Under the pieces are notes generated by a model. That model ran no database searches and was not told where the DNA came from. It saw only the letters and a list, made by a program, of their open reading frames with translations. From the NCBI GenBank assembly GCA_949130485.1, contig OX422192.1, positions 1,089,509 through 1,153,508 of the forward strand: a stretch of 64,000 bases of DNA, read 5' to 3'. The translations under genes and the position numbers were made by a program. This stretch comes from Agelas oroides (lineage: Eukaryota; Porifera; Demospongiae; Agelasida; Agelasidae). Positions 24,301 through 35,989 of the stretch are shown here, piece after piece; position 1 is the first letter of the stretch, and each line of letters opens with the position of its first letter.

Positions 24301-24736
24301 TACAAAACTACAGATTTGCTCCTTGTTGAGACCAATGTGTGACGTTTTAAAACTGAGAATGCCAAACATTCAGCGCCAACCGAATAGTTTCGACTGTGGA
24401 GTATTTGCTATTGCCACAGCAACTGAACTTGCCCTGGGGAAAGATCCACTTTTGTGTTACTGGGACACAACCCAGATGAGATGCCATCTCATTCGATGTA
24501 TAGAGCAGGCTACAATGGAGAGCTTCCCTCAAAAGACGCACAGACGTATTCCACTTGGTAATCAATATAAGAAGACAGTGTCTACAAAAATATACTGTGT
24601 ATGCAGGATGCCTAATCAAACTTCAAAAGCTATGGTTAAGTGCGATTCATGTGGAAAATGGATGCACAAGGAGTGCATGGGTCTTGACCAGATGGCACTA
24701 GTTGAGGATGTGTGGTATTGTAATTCATGTAAGTAG
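21352..24736 (+). CDS. KDZ accessory protein: homeodomain-like + HMG-like + Ulp1 protease + PHD finger
   Basis: Five exons: 21352-21537, 22626-22764, 22833-23020, 23106-23247, 23322-24736, all GT-AG and in phase (689 aa). ATG at 21352 is the first ATG in the open frame. Residues ~20-70 resemble a homeodomain: ALLRALHQ helix, then LTEDQVKRWIKKENYRKR, split by intron 1 exactly before the recognition helix. Residues ~85-160 (WMKFLHNF...TFYKNLSEEERRDL) look HMG-box-like. Residues ~220-370 are low-complexity NPPPSTSK repeats. A C48/Ulp1-type cysteine protease follows with GSHWITVSN (His), VYDSAY (Asp) and a Gln six residues before FDCGVF (Cys). The C-terminus is a complete PHD finger (C4HC3, ending WYCNSC). 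Ulp1-like genes are known cargo of KDZ elements; protease activity on SUMO is inference. Confidence 0.85.
21835..22460. repeat. minisatellite, ~35-bp unit, ~18 copies
   Basis: Unit GGAACCAGGAACCCTTCCTT + AGTATACCTACTGT with variants. It fills most of the first intron of the KDZ accessory gene. Confidence 0.95.
23370..23740 (+). repeat. in-frame coding repeat (NPPPSTSK)
   Basis: About 14 copies of a 24-33 bp unit (CCTCCACCTTCCACATCCAA) encoding (K)NPPPSTSK/F variants, linking the DNA-binding and protease halves of the KDZ accessory protein. Confidence 0.9.
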
Positions 24737-25292
24737 AATTTGTATGTACACATGCAGAAGATACTTGATTGGCCAGTATGTACAACGTGTCTGGATTCTT
24801 TGAAGTGACTTCTATTTCAATGCAGACAAAGAATATTGTCATGACACACGGCAAAATTTCCCATCAGTCCTGTGTTCTCCACCTATCCTGTAGAGAATAG
24901 AACCAAGTCAAACTATGTACAGTATGACATCGGATTGGTGGAAAATGTCACATTAACACTTAGCCATACTGCTCACTTTGCATGTAGAACCCCTGTAGTT
25001 CTATATCCCACATCACATGCATCTTGCCTAGCTCAATTGGAAATAGGATGGAGGAAAGTGGCAGTCATCAGGGATCAAATTAATCCTGGACACCCTGGTT
25101 TGCATGAGCTGCCTGTACTCTGCCACTGTATATGACAGCCAGATAACCACCAGCCCTCACAATCCTCTTATGTATACACTCCACTTCAGCACATGAACAT
25201 CACATTAGTGCTGCATGCTGGCAAACATAATGTAGAGTTGGTCTTCCATACATGTGGTAACATACTTGCAAAGTACTGAACATTACTATACA

Positions 25293-28200
25293 CTAATAAT
25301 CATCATCACTTGATTCATCAGACTCATAAAAGCACTCAATGTCATCTGGCTGAGATACTGGATCACATGGCAATACCATTGCTAAAACATCAGCTGGGAT
25401 GTCAACAATTCCTGCAAAAGTGGCACAAGCATTCTTGAGAATATATTCATTTGCCGTATATTGCTGGCACAAGACTGATATAGCTCCTCGAATGAAGTTA
25501 GTCTGCTCCTCTTGTAACAGCTCTTGAACTTTCTGTTTTAGTATATTCCCCTTTGACCGGAAGTATTGAAGAGTGTTGACCATTTCAAACTCAAGCAGTT
25601 GTGATTCCTCTAGACACCTCTTCTTTTGTAAGGAGTAACGAATCATGTCTTGTTTTGCAGCTAAAGGAACAGAAGCACACGTCCAACTCTGCATGTGAAC
25701 ACTGGAGTGTGAACTCCAGAAGTGACTTTGTGGGTCAAGGACTTCAGAAAGAGTTAATAGGGAGTCTGATGAAAGAACAGCACATGTATTGTTGTACTGC
25801 TCCATCAGCTGCTTCACTTTGGTGCCTTCCTTTCCAATTTGTTTTGAGATACGCTTGGCAATCTTCTGGCCATCTACACCAGCAACATAGAAATATATAT
25901 GGTGCTAGTAAGTACACTGTTCCACAAGGCCACATTATACTATTATGCACACTTGCCTGCATACTTTGCCTTCAGACGTAGTAACATCTGCCTTTTCACT
26001 GCTGCTGTCCACATGGCTACAGAGTATTGTTTCTGCTTTTCTCTCACAGCACTGCATTGGGCTTCCTTGTATTCCTGATCAGAAGGCTCCCACCTCTGAA
26101 TAACACCATGCTGCTGTTCCATCTCAGTCAGAACCCTTTCAAGCCTGCAAAATAGTCAGCCAACTTCTCAACTACTGTTTGTGTGACACAGTATCATAGT
26201 TCAAGGTGTTAACCTCATCATCTCTTCAATATCAGAAGGCAGCATCTCAGCTTTGCTGACTTTCTCTCTATACATGACCAATATAAAGACATACACCAAC
26301 AATCAGCTATCTGTAACTCCAAAAGTGTCTTCCTTTATTTCACCTCACAAGTTCTTCTACTATCAAGCATGTGTTTGTTATAGCTGAGGCAAGAATGTTC
26401 TAAAACCTTACAGGTTACTGCAAACCTCAGATGATAAAAGGAGCTGAGGCAGTTCACGTACATCCGTTTCCATTGAACTGCACCTGGTGTGATGAACACA
26501 ATCATTAATACAGTACTGTAAGTCAATGCATAGCTAGTACTTGGTGTAGAAGGAGGTGTGGACAATATGCTGACTTTCTCCTCTTTAATCCACTGCTCAA
26601 CATCCGCTTCAGACACTGCAACATGAGTACAAATTTATTGACTATCAATATGCAGTTATAGCATATTCTAATATTGTGCTCACCTGCTGCATAGGCTGAC
26701 ATCGCCTGATTCAAAGATTGCTCTGTTAATGCAAGGGTATCTTTTGCTCTTTTCCACCTGAGCACTAACAAACTGGCTGCACATGCATTCATGTACAGTA
26801 AAAATACACGGTAAAAAAAATGTTGAACACAACTTTGTAATGCTTAAACGTACCCAACTTTTTTTTGGTCTTGTAACCATAGTGTAGAAGGGCATGTGTG
26901 ATGACATCTACACGGTGAGCTGGACGCATTTCTTTTGTCATCTTCCCAAATCTTCTCAAAAATGACCACAGGCGCTCAAGAACTTCTCCATCTGACATCC
27001 CAATACCAGGGCAGCGAAGCGGACTCATCAAAATCTGTCAATGGAACTTTATCCCACAAAATGTAACATTATACACATAGGGAAAGTCTACCTGACAACT
27101 GGCTTCATGTCCATATGCATGAAAGGATGGAATGGATAGGTGAATCTCTTCTAGTAGATGTGACAATTCTGTTCCCTATTGACCAAGTAGACAGAAATGT
27201 ATACTATCAACCACTGAGGATAACTGCTACTTCACAATCAGACAGTGTAGTAGCAGTAGGCTCTCTGACCTATTTAGCCAAAGCAAATTCAAAATAGGTA
27301 ATTGCAAACATTTCAATCCAAGGACCTGATATAGGACCTACTTTACTGTCAGAATAGTATGTTGAAAATCTTTACATCCCTTGGCAACAGACCTGAAGGT
27401 GTTTCTGAAGCATGCAAGCCACATCATACATGAGATACAAGTCCACTGATTTTCCCCTTGTCTGGTCGAGTACCTCTTGCAGCATCCAAACAGAATATGC
27501 TAGCCTACAGCAATGACAAGCTAAGTGTTGTTATACAGATTCTTCAAAATGCAGTATACAAGTATACCTTTCTCCATGCTTGAGGTTCACAAACATCCTT
27601 GGGAACTCATGTCGACATGCACAGCCAAATATACCAGTTTCATCAAGGGCATGGTACCGACTGGCTGAACGCAAAGCACTTCCAGCTGTGAAGTCACTAC
27701 ATTCCTGGTTTGAAGTGCAAAGCTGTACAGTGTGTAGTGTACTACTATATTTCATATTAATCTTACCTTTGTGACCATCCTGGGCTTGGGATATGTAGCA
27801 ACGTAAGCATCAACCTTGCTTTGTTCACAAAACATCAGGTTGCCATGAAGGGGTTTTCTGTAACTGGTTCCAGCAGCTACTTTTCGAGGAAGGCCAAATA
27901 GTGCATCAAAAGACAGCACAAGCTTTCCTGACTCCTGTATACACATATAAAGCATGCATTTACAGTATGCACAAATTTCCTGGCACGGTAATTCTACAAC
28001 CAATTAACATCATGCTAACCTTTGGACAAGCTGGACAAATATTGCCATTGTCCAACTGTTCACAAAGAAAGGTTGGATGCCGAAGCTCCTGCTTCATTGC
28101 CCTGTATATAAAGTATCCAGTACAATCAGGATGAGTGCTGCACCCATACATACGTACCAGGTAGCAAGGTATACATCACCTGCAACTGCAACCCTAATTT

Positions 28201-29947
28201 AACTACATGCATGTATCATAAACTTCTGAATGCCAGCAGGTAGCTAACAACCAAATAAAGGGACAATCACACAGCTGAACATTAACTGGTTCGTCCATAG
28301 AAAATGGATTACATGTACATAGCACTTCTAACAGATGTGAATAGCCTTCTGACTCCCGCTGTTTCCCACATCCACTCCTTAAGTTTTAACTTTTCTTTTC
28401 ATTGTCCGTGGGAATACCTTGTAAAAACATAAAGCAAAGCTAGTGTATTGTTTACAAAATAGTGGACTGATTTCCATCAGGTGATTAAGAATAGCACAGA
28501 TTATTTGAAACGTTGCACAAAAATTTGTCAACTTCACTGTTGTAGTCCACTATTTCATGAACAATTTACATCCTCCACAGTACTGTGGGTTTTGTTCAAC
28601 ATAACAGAGATAGTGACTACTAGTGAGTGTAATCTGTATTACATCTGTGATTATGAACGCACCTGTATTCCTCAAATGAGTCTATCAGGGATGGGTATAT
28701 ATTTCTCCTCTGGAAAAGTTGAGAGAAAATATGCTGAACTGATTGCATACAGCAGCCTATAGTACTGATACCTTGACGAGAATGTGAGGAAACTTGTACT
28801 GTAGTGCTGCCCAAAGATCTTTCAGAGCAACCTGGCACTCATACATAAGTGCTTCTGCCCAGTCAAGGAGGTCAAATGTGAAAGCAAGGCGGGGATTTTG
28901 TGCAGTAGCAGGCCAGAGTCGTGCACGTACCATTGTCACTGCCAGTGGCTCACACTGACAGCATGCAATGGAAACTGTGTGCTCCATTCCTATTTACAAA
29001 AATTAATGCATAACTGTAACTAAATGTGGAACTGCAATCATGACAGCCTCATTCTCAGGCCACTCCCAGATTTTATCTCACAACCATGCGATATAAAATC
29101 TGGGAGTGCCCTGAGAACGAGGCTACAATCATGACAGTTTTGCATATATACAAATAAATGTAGCAACTGCAGACTGGCTCCCATTCCATGTGAGAACATG
29201 GAAGGAGACTAGCCCAACATTACCGTATTCATCCACACAACAGATGGAAACCTCCCGTTTGGTTGAGCAAGTATGATCTGGACGAATGTTGATACATCGC
29301 CTGTCCAGGGTTGTTGGTATGTAGGTACCATCCTGCAGTAAACCACAGTAGATAAAGAGACTAACAGATGATTATGACAAAATGCATCAACTGAGCGAAA
29401 GACACAGTTTACTGGATTGCAGCATACAGTAATTTAAGCCCTACAAGAGATTCATACGTAGTCAAAGGTACTTTTAATAGCATCAACAACAAACCTTCCA
29501 TTGCTCAGGCATGTGAAAGATGTTGGATTGCAAATGTTCTTTTGGAAGGCAAGAGGCACAGAAGTAGACACATGGTCCACATTGTAGGCATCTAAATGTG
29601 GCAAGAACCTTGCAGCAATATGTGCAAAGTTGATTCTTTGGCATTGCGTTCGATTCAGTAAGTGCTTTCACAATATGCTGTCTTGTGGATTCCCATGCAT
29701 TTGCACTAACTTTTTGGCTAATCTCATATAATCCTGGTCCAGGTAAAGACTCCTCTCCCCACAAATTCATGCCGACGCCTTGGTCCTCTCCAGTGCTCAC
29801 CTCAACTGTATCTTCTGGGAGAAATGATTCCTCCCCTTTACTCTCCTTACTTTGGTACCTTCTTGGAATATTTGTATTCACAACATCTCCAGCTGTTGAA
29901 CGCTTGGTCACTTTAAAGGCAGGCAGAAGTAGCCTTTGGTATGCCAT
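25293..29947 (-). CDS. KDZ transposase
   Basis: Minus-strand multi-exon gene. Well-supported exons: 29947-29495, 29332-29224, 28989-28772, 27934-27767, 27704-27568, 27504-27393, 27175-27092, 27034-26854, 26776-26684, 26615-, then ~26510-26455, ~26275-26215, ~26147-25960 and ~25875-25293. One exon near 28105-28020 (EQLDNGNICPACPK) is likely but its phase is unresolved. Exon 1 carries a Cys-rich CxC motif (LCTYCCKVLATFRCLQCG). The core shows the RNase H-like KDZ motifs: LDETGIFGCACRHE, YLMYDVACMLQKH, IPSFHAYGHEASCQ, and MSDGEVLERLWS with the catalytic Glu. A second GC donor (GCAG|GCAAGT) follows the exon ending near 25960. The C-terminus is acidic. ATG at 29947 is the first in frame. It catalyses cut-and-paste transposition of this element (family knowledge). 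It converges with the accessory gene; the 24737-25292 gap shows nothing coding. Confidence 0.85.
29044..29125. mobile_element. fold-back (MULE-like) MITE with 9-bp TSD
   Basis: CAGCCTCATTCTCAGGCC...GAGAACGAGGCTA, with CAATCATGA repeated at 29035-29043 and 29126-29134. It is nested in the intron between transposase exons 2 and 3 and shares inner arms with 4848-4947. Confidence 0.95.
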
Positions 29948-30006
29948 TGTAAATGTAGATCCAGGAGGTACAGGGTTAAACAAGAATACATAAAGGGTTA
30001 TTTGAT

Positions 30007-30096
30007 GTATGGAACCGGTACCCTAGTAGTACGTATGCTTGAAAGGTTCCGAACTTTTCCCTATATATGTGCTTGACAGAGTTCCTGAACCGGGTG
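30007..30096 (-). repeat. KDZ right terminal inverted repeat
   Basis: 90 bp, ending GTTCCTGAACCGGGTG; the flanking duplication ACCCCTG is at 30097-30103. Confidence 0.85.
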
Positions 30097-30170
30097 ACCC
30101 CTGCCCTGGATCTGAGGCGCTAAACGTTCTTTTCCAGTCTAGTGGCATACGTACCAGTATAGATGTCTTG

Positions 30171-30864
30171 ATGGGCGGATACTGGTCGAAGAAGGAGGAG
30201 GTGGGAGAAGAGAAAGGACAGAAGAAGAGGAAGCTACATGGAGGAGGAGGAGGGAGGAGGGTGGTAGGGAGAGGGGTACGTTTGGAGCAGGGGGAAGGTG
30301 CGGTGATGGTGCGGGGTGTTTCCAGTCTGGACGGTTTGCTTGTGCTGAGGAGAACTAGGTGAGCATTCCCAGCACCCGTCCTTTGGGTCTGGGAATTAGC
30401 AGACGGTACCACCCTTTGTCATACCCGGACAACTTTTAACCAAGCAGGAAAATAGTCTGGTGAACTGGCTATACTCTTTTGATTCAAATCATGGTTATGC
30501 CACTTAAATTGGATTCCTAATTCAAAAACGTCTTTGTAAACAGCAAGCTCTGGGACAGCCTACTCTTACGTCCTTCGAAAGACAGAATTGCCTGGTGCAC
30601 ACGAGGGATCTAGGATTGCCTGATTAATGTTTCAACTACACTCTAATCATCTTCATCACAGAAGAGTCAGGCTCTCTCATGAAAGACTGATGAAATTTGT
30701 TTCTTTTGCTGGTTAAAAGTTTGACAGTATTCTATTCAGTTCAGCTCAAATCACCTTTGGATGTGTAGTGTGGATGGATGCACATCCAAAGGTTTGAGCA
30801 ACATACCAAACACACAAATTCTTTGCACCCCTGTTGCTAGCTTGATTGTTCTACGGCTGGACTT

Positions 30865-30895
<31 letters not shown>

Positions 30896-33633
30896 ACACA
30901 CACACACAGTTCGATGTATTTTGATGAGGATGGAGACTTGGCTCACGAGTTCTACTGTGAGGAGAGGAGGAGGACAAGGTCAGGAAAGGTCTCCTGGCAC
31001 ATGAGGAAGATTGTGGACCACCTCAGACCACAGGTACCATCACTTGTACTGTATAGTGTACTGTGGTATACTGTGGTATACTGTGGCATACTGTGGTATA
31101 CTGTGGTATACTGTGTTACACTGTGGTATACTGTGGCATACTGTGGCATACTGTGGTATACTGTGGTACACTGTGGTACACTGTGGCATACTGTGGCATA
31201 CTGTGGCATACTGTGGTACACTGTGGTGTACTGTGGTATACTGTGATGTACTGGATATACTTAGCATCGTTCCCAGGCCGTTCCCGCCTCCAGTTTTTGA
31301 TCGCTTGCAGTATAAAAACAGAGGGGGAGGCCTGGGAGAAAGAGTCACGTGCGTGACGTCAGGACCGGTCAGGTAGACGTGAGGGGGGCGGTGCCCGATC
31401 GTTGTAACTCACAAACTTTGCATGGATCAGCCTCGAGTCTACCAAACAACGAGCTGTATTGACGCTGTCTTTCGAATGTTACAGTCTCAAGTTTTTGGAC
31501 AAGATATTACAAGAAGGACCTCGAGATTCTTCATCAGGCACCGCCCCCCTCACGTCTATCCTCACGTCTACCTGACGTCATGCACGTGACTCTTTCTCCC
31601 AGGCCTTCCCCTCCGTTTTTATACTGCAAGCGATCAAAAACTGGAGGCGGGAACGGCCTGGGAACGAGGCTAGGATATACTGTGGTATAGTTGTGGACTA
31701 CCTCAGTTTGGTTTCCAGATCCTCCTGCTTTTTGGAGGTTCCATCCCTACATGCGCTTGTTTTCACTTGAAAACTTTTTTCGCACCAAGTCTTGTTTTAT
31801 ACTTCATACCTTCACCACCACCATTGGTGTGCTATATATTAGACCACATACAAAAGGGGGAGGGGCTGGGAGGTCTTATCACATGCAGTGAGGTCAGGTA
31901 GACATAATGTCGACACGTGAGGATTGTACCCAACAAAGATCTCAAGGTCCTTTCTTATAAAGTTTAAGGTCTGGAGGCCAGAGTATTTGCAATGCAGGAT
32001 CAATGCAGTTTGTTTCTGTCCCTTGTACCTTTTCTGTTGTTGCTGTCCCCTGTTACTTGTCCTTTGTCCTTGTTCCTGTCCCTTTCCCTTGTCCCTATCC
32101 CTTGTTCCTTGAAACTTGTGACTGATGAACGCAAAATTAGAATTATTGCAGTCAGGCACCGCCCCCATGTTGTGAGACTTCACCGCACATGACAAGATAT
32201 CCCGACCCTTTCATCTCTGTATTTACAAACTGGAAGCTAACACTGTGTTATCTCCTGTCTTGTCTCCTGTCTTTCCCCTGTCTTGTCTCCTGTCTTGTCT
32301 CCTGTGTTATCTCCTGTCTTGTCTCCTGTCTTGTCCCCTGTCTGGTCTCCTGTCTTGTCTCCCGTCTTGTCTCCTGTCTTGTCCCCCGTCTTGTCTCCTG
32401 TCTTGTCCGCTGTTCTTGTTATCCTCCATAGTATGCCATGGTATGCTCTATAGTATACTATACCATGGAACAGGAAATTTTCACCAATTTCACCAGTTAT
32501 TTCAACTAGCCAAAATTTCACCAGGGAAAAATGAAAACATTTGTGTGTTCACTGTCTTCCTAACTTAACAGGTAAATTTCGCCATTATTTAACTCTGGGT
32601 ACAAGTGAGCTGAAGAAGTTTATCTGATACCAACTTGAGTTCGGAAAACAACTTTGTGACGTTTCGACTGAATGCTCCAGTCGTCATCAGGGTGAAAGTG
32701 ATGACGACTGGAGCATTCAGTCGAAATATCGGCAAAGTTGTTTCCCGGAATACAGAGTACAAGTAAGCTATAGACATGACATAAAGACCAGCATGTAGCT
32801 ATAAGGCCTCTCAGTAAAACATTCCGTGAATCAGTGAATCCTCCTGAGTGCCATAAATTATATTGGTGGGTGACTGCTTAGCCACCTGTAATTTTCTCAC
32901 CAAATGTTGTGAAAGGCGTTAGCCTCCTCTCACCAAGTGTTGTGAAGGCCTGTAAGTACTGGTAATTTTTCCACAGGTGGGCTGGCAAAAGTTTATTGCA
33001 ATACTACACTATCCTGGCAAACTATATTGTGTATTGAGCGATATCCTGGTTGCCACACACACACGCACACACACACACACGCACACACACACACACACGC
33101 ACACACGCACACACACACACACACATGCACACGCACATGCACACGCACACACACACACATGCACGCACACCCACACACACACATGCACACGCACACACAC
33201 ACACATGCACACACACACACACACACATGCACACGCACACACACACACATGCACGCGCACACACACACACACACGCACACACACGCACACACACACACAC
33301 ACATGCACACGCACATGCACACGCACACACACACACATGCACGCACACCCACACACACACATGCACACGCACACACACACACACATGCACACACACACAC
33401 ACACACATGCACACGCACACACACACACATGCACGCACACCCACACACACACACGCACACACACACACACATGGACATGCACACACACACACATGCACGC
33501 ACACCCACACACCCACACACACACACAGGGTGAAGTGGAGCTGCCGTTCCCTAGGTTACATGTTGACTTTCCTCTAGCACTCATGGATGCAACTGTTCTC
33601 CTCCTTCCTGATCATGACTGTAGAACTACATAA
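30171..33633 (+). CDS. TUSC2: TUSC2/FUS1 homologue, copy A
   Basis: Three exons: 30171-30358, 30910-31033, 33529-33633; phases agree (138 aa). Exon 1 starts MGGYWSKK, an N-myristoylation type motif (Gly2, Ser6), then a Lys/Gly-rich stretch. Exon 2 encodes SSMYFDEDGDLAHEFYCEE and exon 3 [18 protein letters not shown], matching the diagnostic blocks of TUSC2 (RRGSMFYDEDGDLAHEFYEE and RIHVDFPV). The C-terminus extends ~15 residues past the human end. TUSC2 is a small myristoylated protein linked to mitochondrial calcium handling and tumour suppression in vertebrates; the role here is inferred by homology. Both acceptors lie directly at the end of (CA)n runs. The right end of the KDZ element is only 75 bp upstream of the ATG. 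Confidence 0.88.
30867..30908. repeat. (CA)n run forming a splice acceptor
   Basis: The last CAG of the run is the acceptor of TUSC2-A exon 2. Confidence 0.9.
31050..31252. repeat. 10-bp minisatellite TATACTGTGG
   Basis: About 20 copies with T/C variants (TACACTGTGG, CATACTGTGG) beginning just after the TUSC2-A exon 2 donor. Shorter counterparts in copy B flank the element at 52557-52941. Confidence 0.95.
31262..31672. mobile_element. fold-back (MULE-like) element with 9-bp TSD
   Basis: Long inverted repeats (>120 bp per arm) with ends TAGCATCG...CGAGGCTA; arms include GATCGCTTGCAGTATAAAAA and TGACGTCA near CACGTGA. The duplication GGATATACT lies at 31253-31261 and 31673-31681. Absent from the matching site in copy B, which holds a different member. 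Confidence 0.95.
31830..32230. repeat. degenerate inverted-repeat element
   Basis: The left part (AAAAGGGGGAGGGGCTGGGA, GACATAATGTCGACACGTGA) and right part (GCACCGCCCCCATGTTGTGA) are arranged like the long fold-back elements but decayed. The copy B counterpart is at about 53185-53520. Confidence 0.5.
32249..32416. repeat. 12-bp minisatellite (CTTGTCTCCTGT)n
   Basis: About 14 copies in TUSC2-A intron 2. The counterpart at 53537-53756 differs in copy number and variants. Confidence 0.95.
33052..33528. repeat. CA-rich satellite forming a splice acceptor
   Basis: About 475 bp of (CA)n with periodic ATGCACACGC interruptions giving ~60-120 bp higher-order units. Its terminal CAG is the acceptor of TUSC2-A exon 3. 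In copy B the same tract is only ~130 bp. Confidence 0.95.
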
Positions 33634-33749
33634 CACACATAAATAACATGATATAATTATTATTAATGCAGAGATTTTACATACATCACGATAATATAAT
33701 TGTAGCAATCCACTTTATATCCAGCGATGTATATATTAGTGTTAACAGC

Positions 33750-35700
33750 ATAGTGTCCCGCTACTGCCTCTAGGCACAACTTACATCATGAATACCCCTC
33801 CCTAGCCCCTCCCCCAGTGTAATTATGTTCCCTATACCTACTTGCGGGCTACAGTGCTCAAGAGTAAGAAAATAAAGAATCCCCTCAAACATAACTTACA
33901 CCAGTGAATACCCCCTTCCTCTCCAGACACTCCTTGTGATTATGTCCTTAGTGTCTGGGGGCCGGTCTATACTACGTACATGTATCACTAGTTTTGCAGG
34001 CTACTGTGATGAAGAATAGAAAGTGTCAATAACGTCAAGTGTCTGGGGGTCTATAATGCCATATCCCCCCCTTCCCCTCCCCCCCCCCCCAGGTGATTAT
34101 GCCCCCTAGTGTCTGGGAGTTTATACTGCCTATCACTTTTGCAGGCCAGAATAAAATAGTGTCAATAATGACATTGTAAAGTGTCTTGGGGTGTATAATG
34201 CTGCATCGCTTGTGAGCTACAGTGCTCAAGAATAAGTATCCCACCAGACATGATTTACACCAGTGAAAACCCCNNNNNNNNNNNNNNNNNNNNNNNNNNN
34301 NNNNNNNNNNNNNNNNNNNNNNNNNNNNNNNNNNNNNNNNNNNNNNNNNNNNNNNNNNNNNNNNNNNNNNNNNNNNNNNNNNNNNNNNNNNNNNNNNNNN
34401 NNNNNNNNNNNNNNNNNNNNNNNNNNNNNNNNNNNNNNNNNNNNNNNNNNNNNNNNNNNNNNNNNNNNNNNNNCCCCCTTCCTCTCCCCTCTCCCTCCCT
34501 CCCCCTGTTCCCCAGCTGCAGGTAATTATGTCCCTTAGTGTCTGTGGGGTCTATATACTGTATCACTTTTGCATTGCAGGCTACTTAAAATAGTATGAAG
34601 TGTGTGTGTGTGGGGGGGGGGGGGGGGGGGGGGGGTGAGGGGGGTCTATAATACCATTATTATCCTACCCTCCATCCTCATCGCCCTCCTTGCCCCATCC
34701 CTTCCTCCTCCCCCATCTCCCTCCCTCCCCATCTCCCATCCCTCCCCATCTCCCTCCCAATCCTCCTTCCCACCCCCCTCCCTCCCCACCACCCCCTCAC
34801 CCCCTGGAAGATTAGGTCCCCCTAGAGTCTGCAGTCTATAATGCTGCATCACTTGCGGGCCACAGTGCTCAAGAGTAAGAACGTAAAGTATCCCACCACA
34901 CATAATTTACACCAGTGAAAAGGGAGAGGGGAGAGGAAGGGGGCAGGGAGAGGGGAGAGGAAGGGGGGAGGGAGAGGGGAGAGAGGAAGGGGGGAGGGAG
35001 AGGGGGAGAGGAAGGGGGGAGGGAGAGTGAGAGAGGAAGGGGGAAGGGAAGGGAGAGGAAGGGGAGGAGGGAGTGGAGTGGAGAGGGAAGGGGCCGGGGA
35101 GTGAGGGAGGGTGGAGGGGGTCCCCACTTCCTCTCCCCTCTCCCTCCCTCCCAGCTGCAGGTAATTATGTCCCTTAGTGTCTGTGGGTCTATATACTGTA
35201 TCACTTTTGCATTGCAGGCTACTTAAAATAGTGTCAACAATAGGAAGTGTGTGTGTGTATGTGTGTGGGGGGGGAGGGGGGGGGGGGGAGGGGGGGTCTA
35301 TAATACCATATTATCCTACCCTCCCCCTTCATCCTCATCGCCCTCCTTGCCCCATCCCTTCCTCCCTCCCCCCTCCCTCCCAATCCTCCTTCCCATCCCC
35401 CTCCCTCTCCCCTCCTCTCCCATCCTCCATTCCCATCCCTCTCTCCCTCCCCATCTTTCCTCCCCTGGAAGATTAGGTCCCCTAGAGTCTGCGGTCTATA
35501 ATGCTGCATCACTTGCGGGCTACAGTGCTCAAGAGTAAGAACGTAAAGTATCCCACCACACATAATTTACACCAGTGAATACCCCCTCCCTCTCCACCCT
35601 CCTTCGGGATCTCCCTCCTTCCCCCCTCCCTCTCTCCCTCTCCGTGAGTGATGACGTTCCCTAGTGTCTGTGAGTCCATACTGCTGTATCACTTTTGCAG
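33750..35700. repeat. irregular tandem array with pyrimidine-rich tracts
   Basis: Repeats of landmark strings: ACAGTGCTCAAGAGTAAGAA, ACTTACACCAGTGAATACCC, TGTATCACTTTTGCAGGCTA and TAATTATGTCCCTTAGTGTC, separated by C- or G-runs of variable length. Units run from 150 to 650 bp. No coding exon. It lies between the 3' ends of TUSC2-A and kinase-kelch A. Confidence 0.85.
34274..34473. other. assembly gap (200 N)
   Basis: 200 consecutive Ns in a homopurine/homopyrimidine stretch of the array; the size is probably nominal. Confidence 0.99.
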
Positions 35701-35776
35701 GCTACCGTGTTAAAGAACAAGATAAGATAAAATGTCCCCCTAGACATAACTTACACTAGTGAATAATGATGTCCCT

Positions 35777-35834
35777 TAGCCTGATTCCCAGTCTCTCCCC
35801 CTGTTTCTGAGGAGAGAGCCTGGGAATGAGGTTA
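35777..35834. mobile_element. short fold-back (MULE-like) MITE with 9-bp TSD
   Basis: TAGCCTGATTCCCAGTCTCT...AGAGAGCCTGGGAATGAGGTTA, flanked by GATGTCCCT (35768-35776 and 35835-35843). An orthologous copy is at about 56955-57012. A second hairpin of similar type (35908-35987) follows. Confidence 0.85.
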
Positions 35835-35989
35835 GATGTCCCTTAGGTCTTTCTACACAGTATATATTCACCATCGCTACCTCCCCACCCTGAAGACAGG
35901 TACAGTAGCGTTGTTCTCAGGCTCCTCCCCCAGGTTTGTTGTATAATGTACACAACAAACGCTGGGTGGAGGCCTGGGAACATAGCTTA

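Larger units (their letters stand above)
21185..30096. mobile_element. complete KDZ-class DNA transposon (~8.9 kb)
   Basis: Left terminal inverted repeat 21185-21269 and right 30007-30096 both begin (reading inward) CACCCGGTTCAGGAAC and end with GGTTCCATAC, with diverged sequence between. A 7-bp duplication ACCCCTG flanks the element. Inside are two convergent genes: a KDZ (Kyakuja-Dileera-Zisupton) transposase on the minus strand and a homeodomain-like/HMG-like/Ulp1/PHD protein on the plus strand. Both frames are open, so the element may be autonomous and recent, although the TIRs have diverged from each other. One fold-back MITE is nested in a transposase intron. Confidence 0.9.

Noticed and set aside
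31063..31376. Open frames extending TUSC2 exon 2 through the TATACTGTGG repeat
   Set aside because: The exon has a proper donor at 31034 and continues in phase to the RLHVDFP exon, as in TUSC2; the extension is repeat translation.
33027..33577. Long open frames (Thr-His or Cys-Val repeats) on both strands
   Set aside because: Translation of a CA/TG-rich satellite in several frames; compositional artefact.
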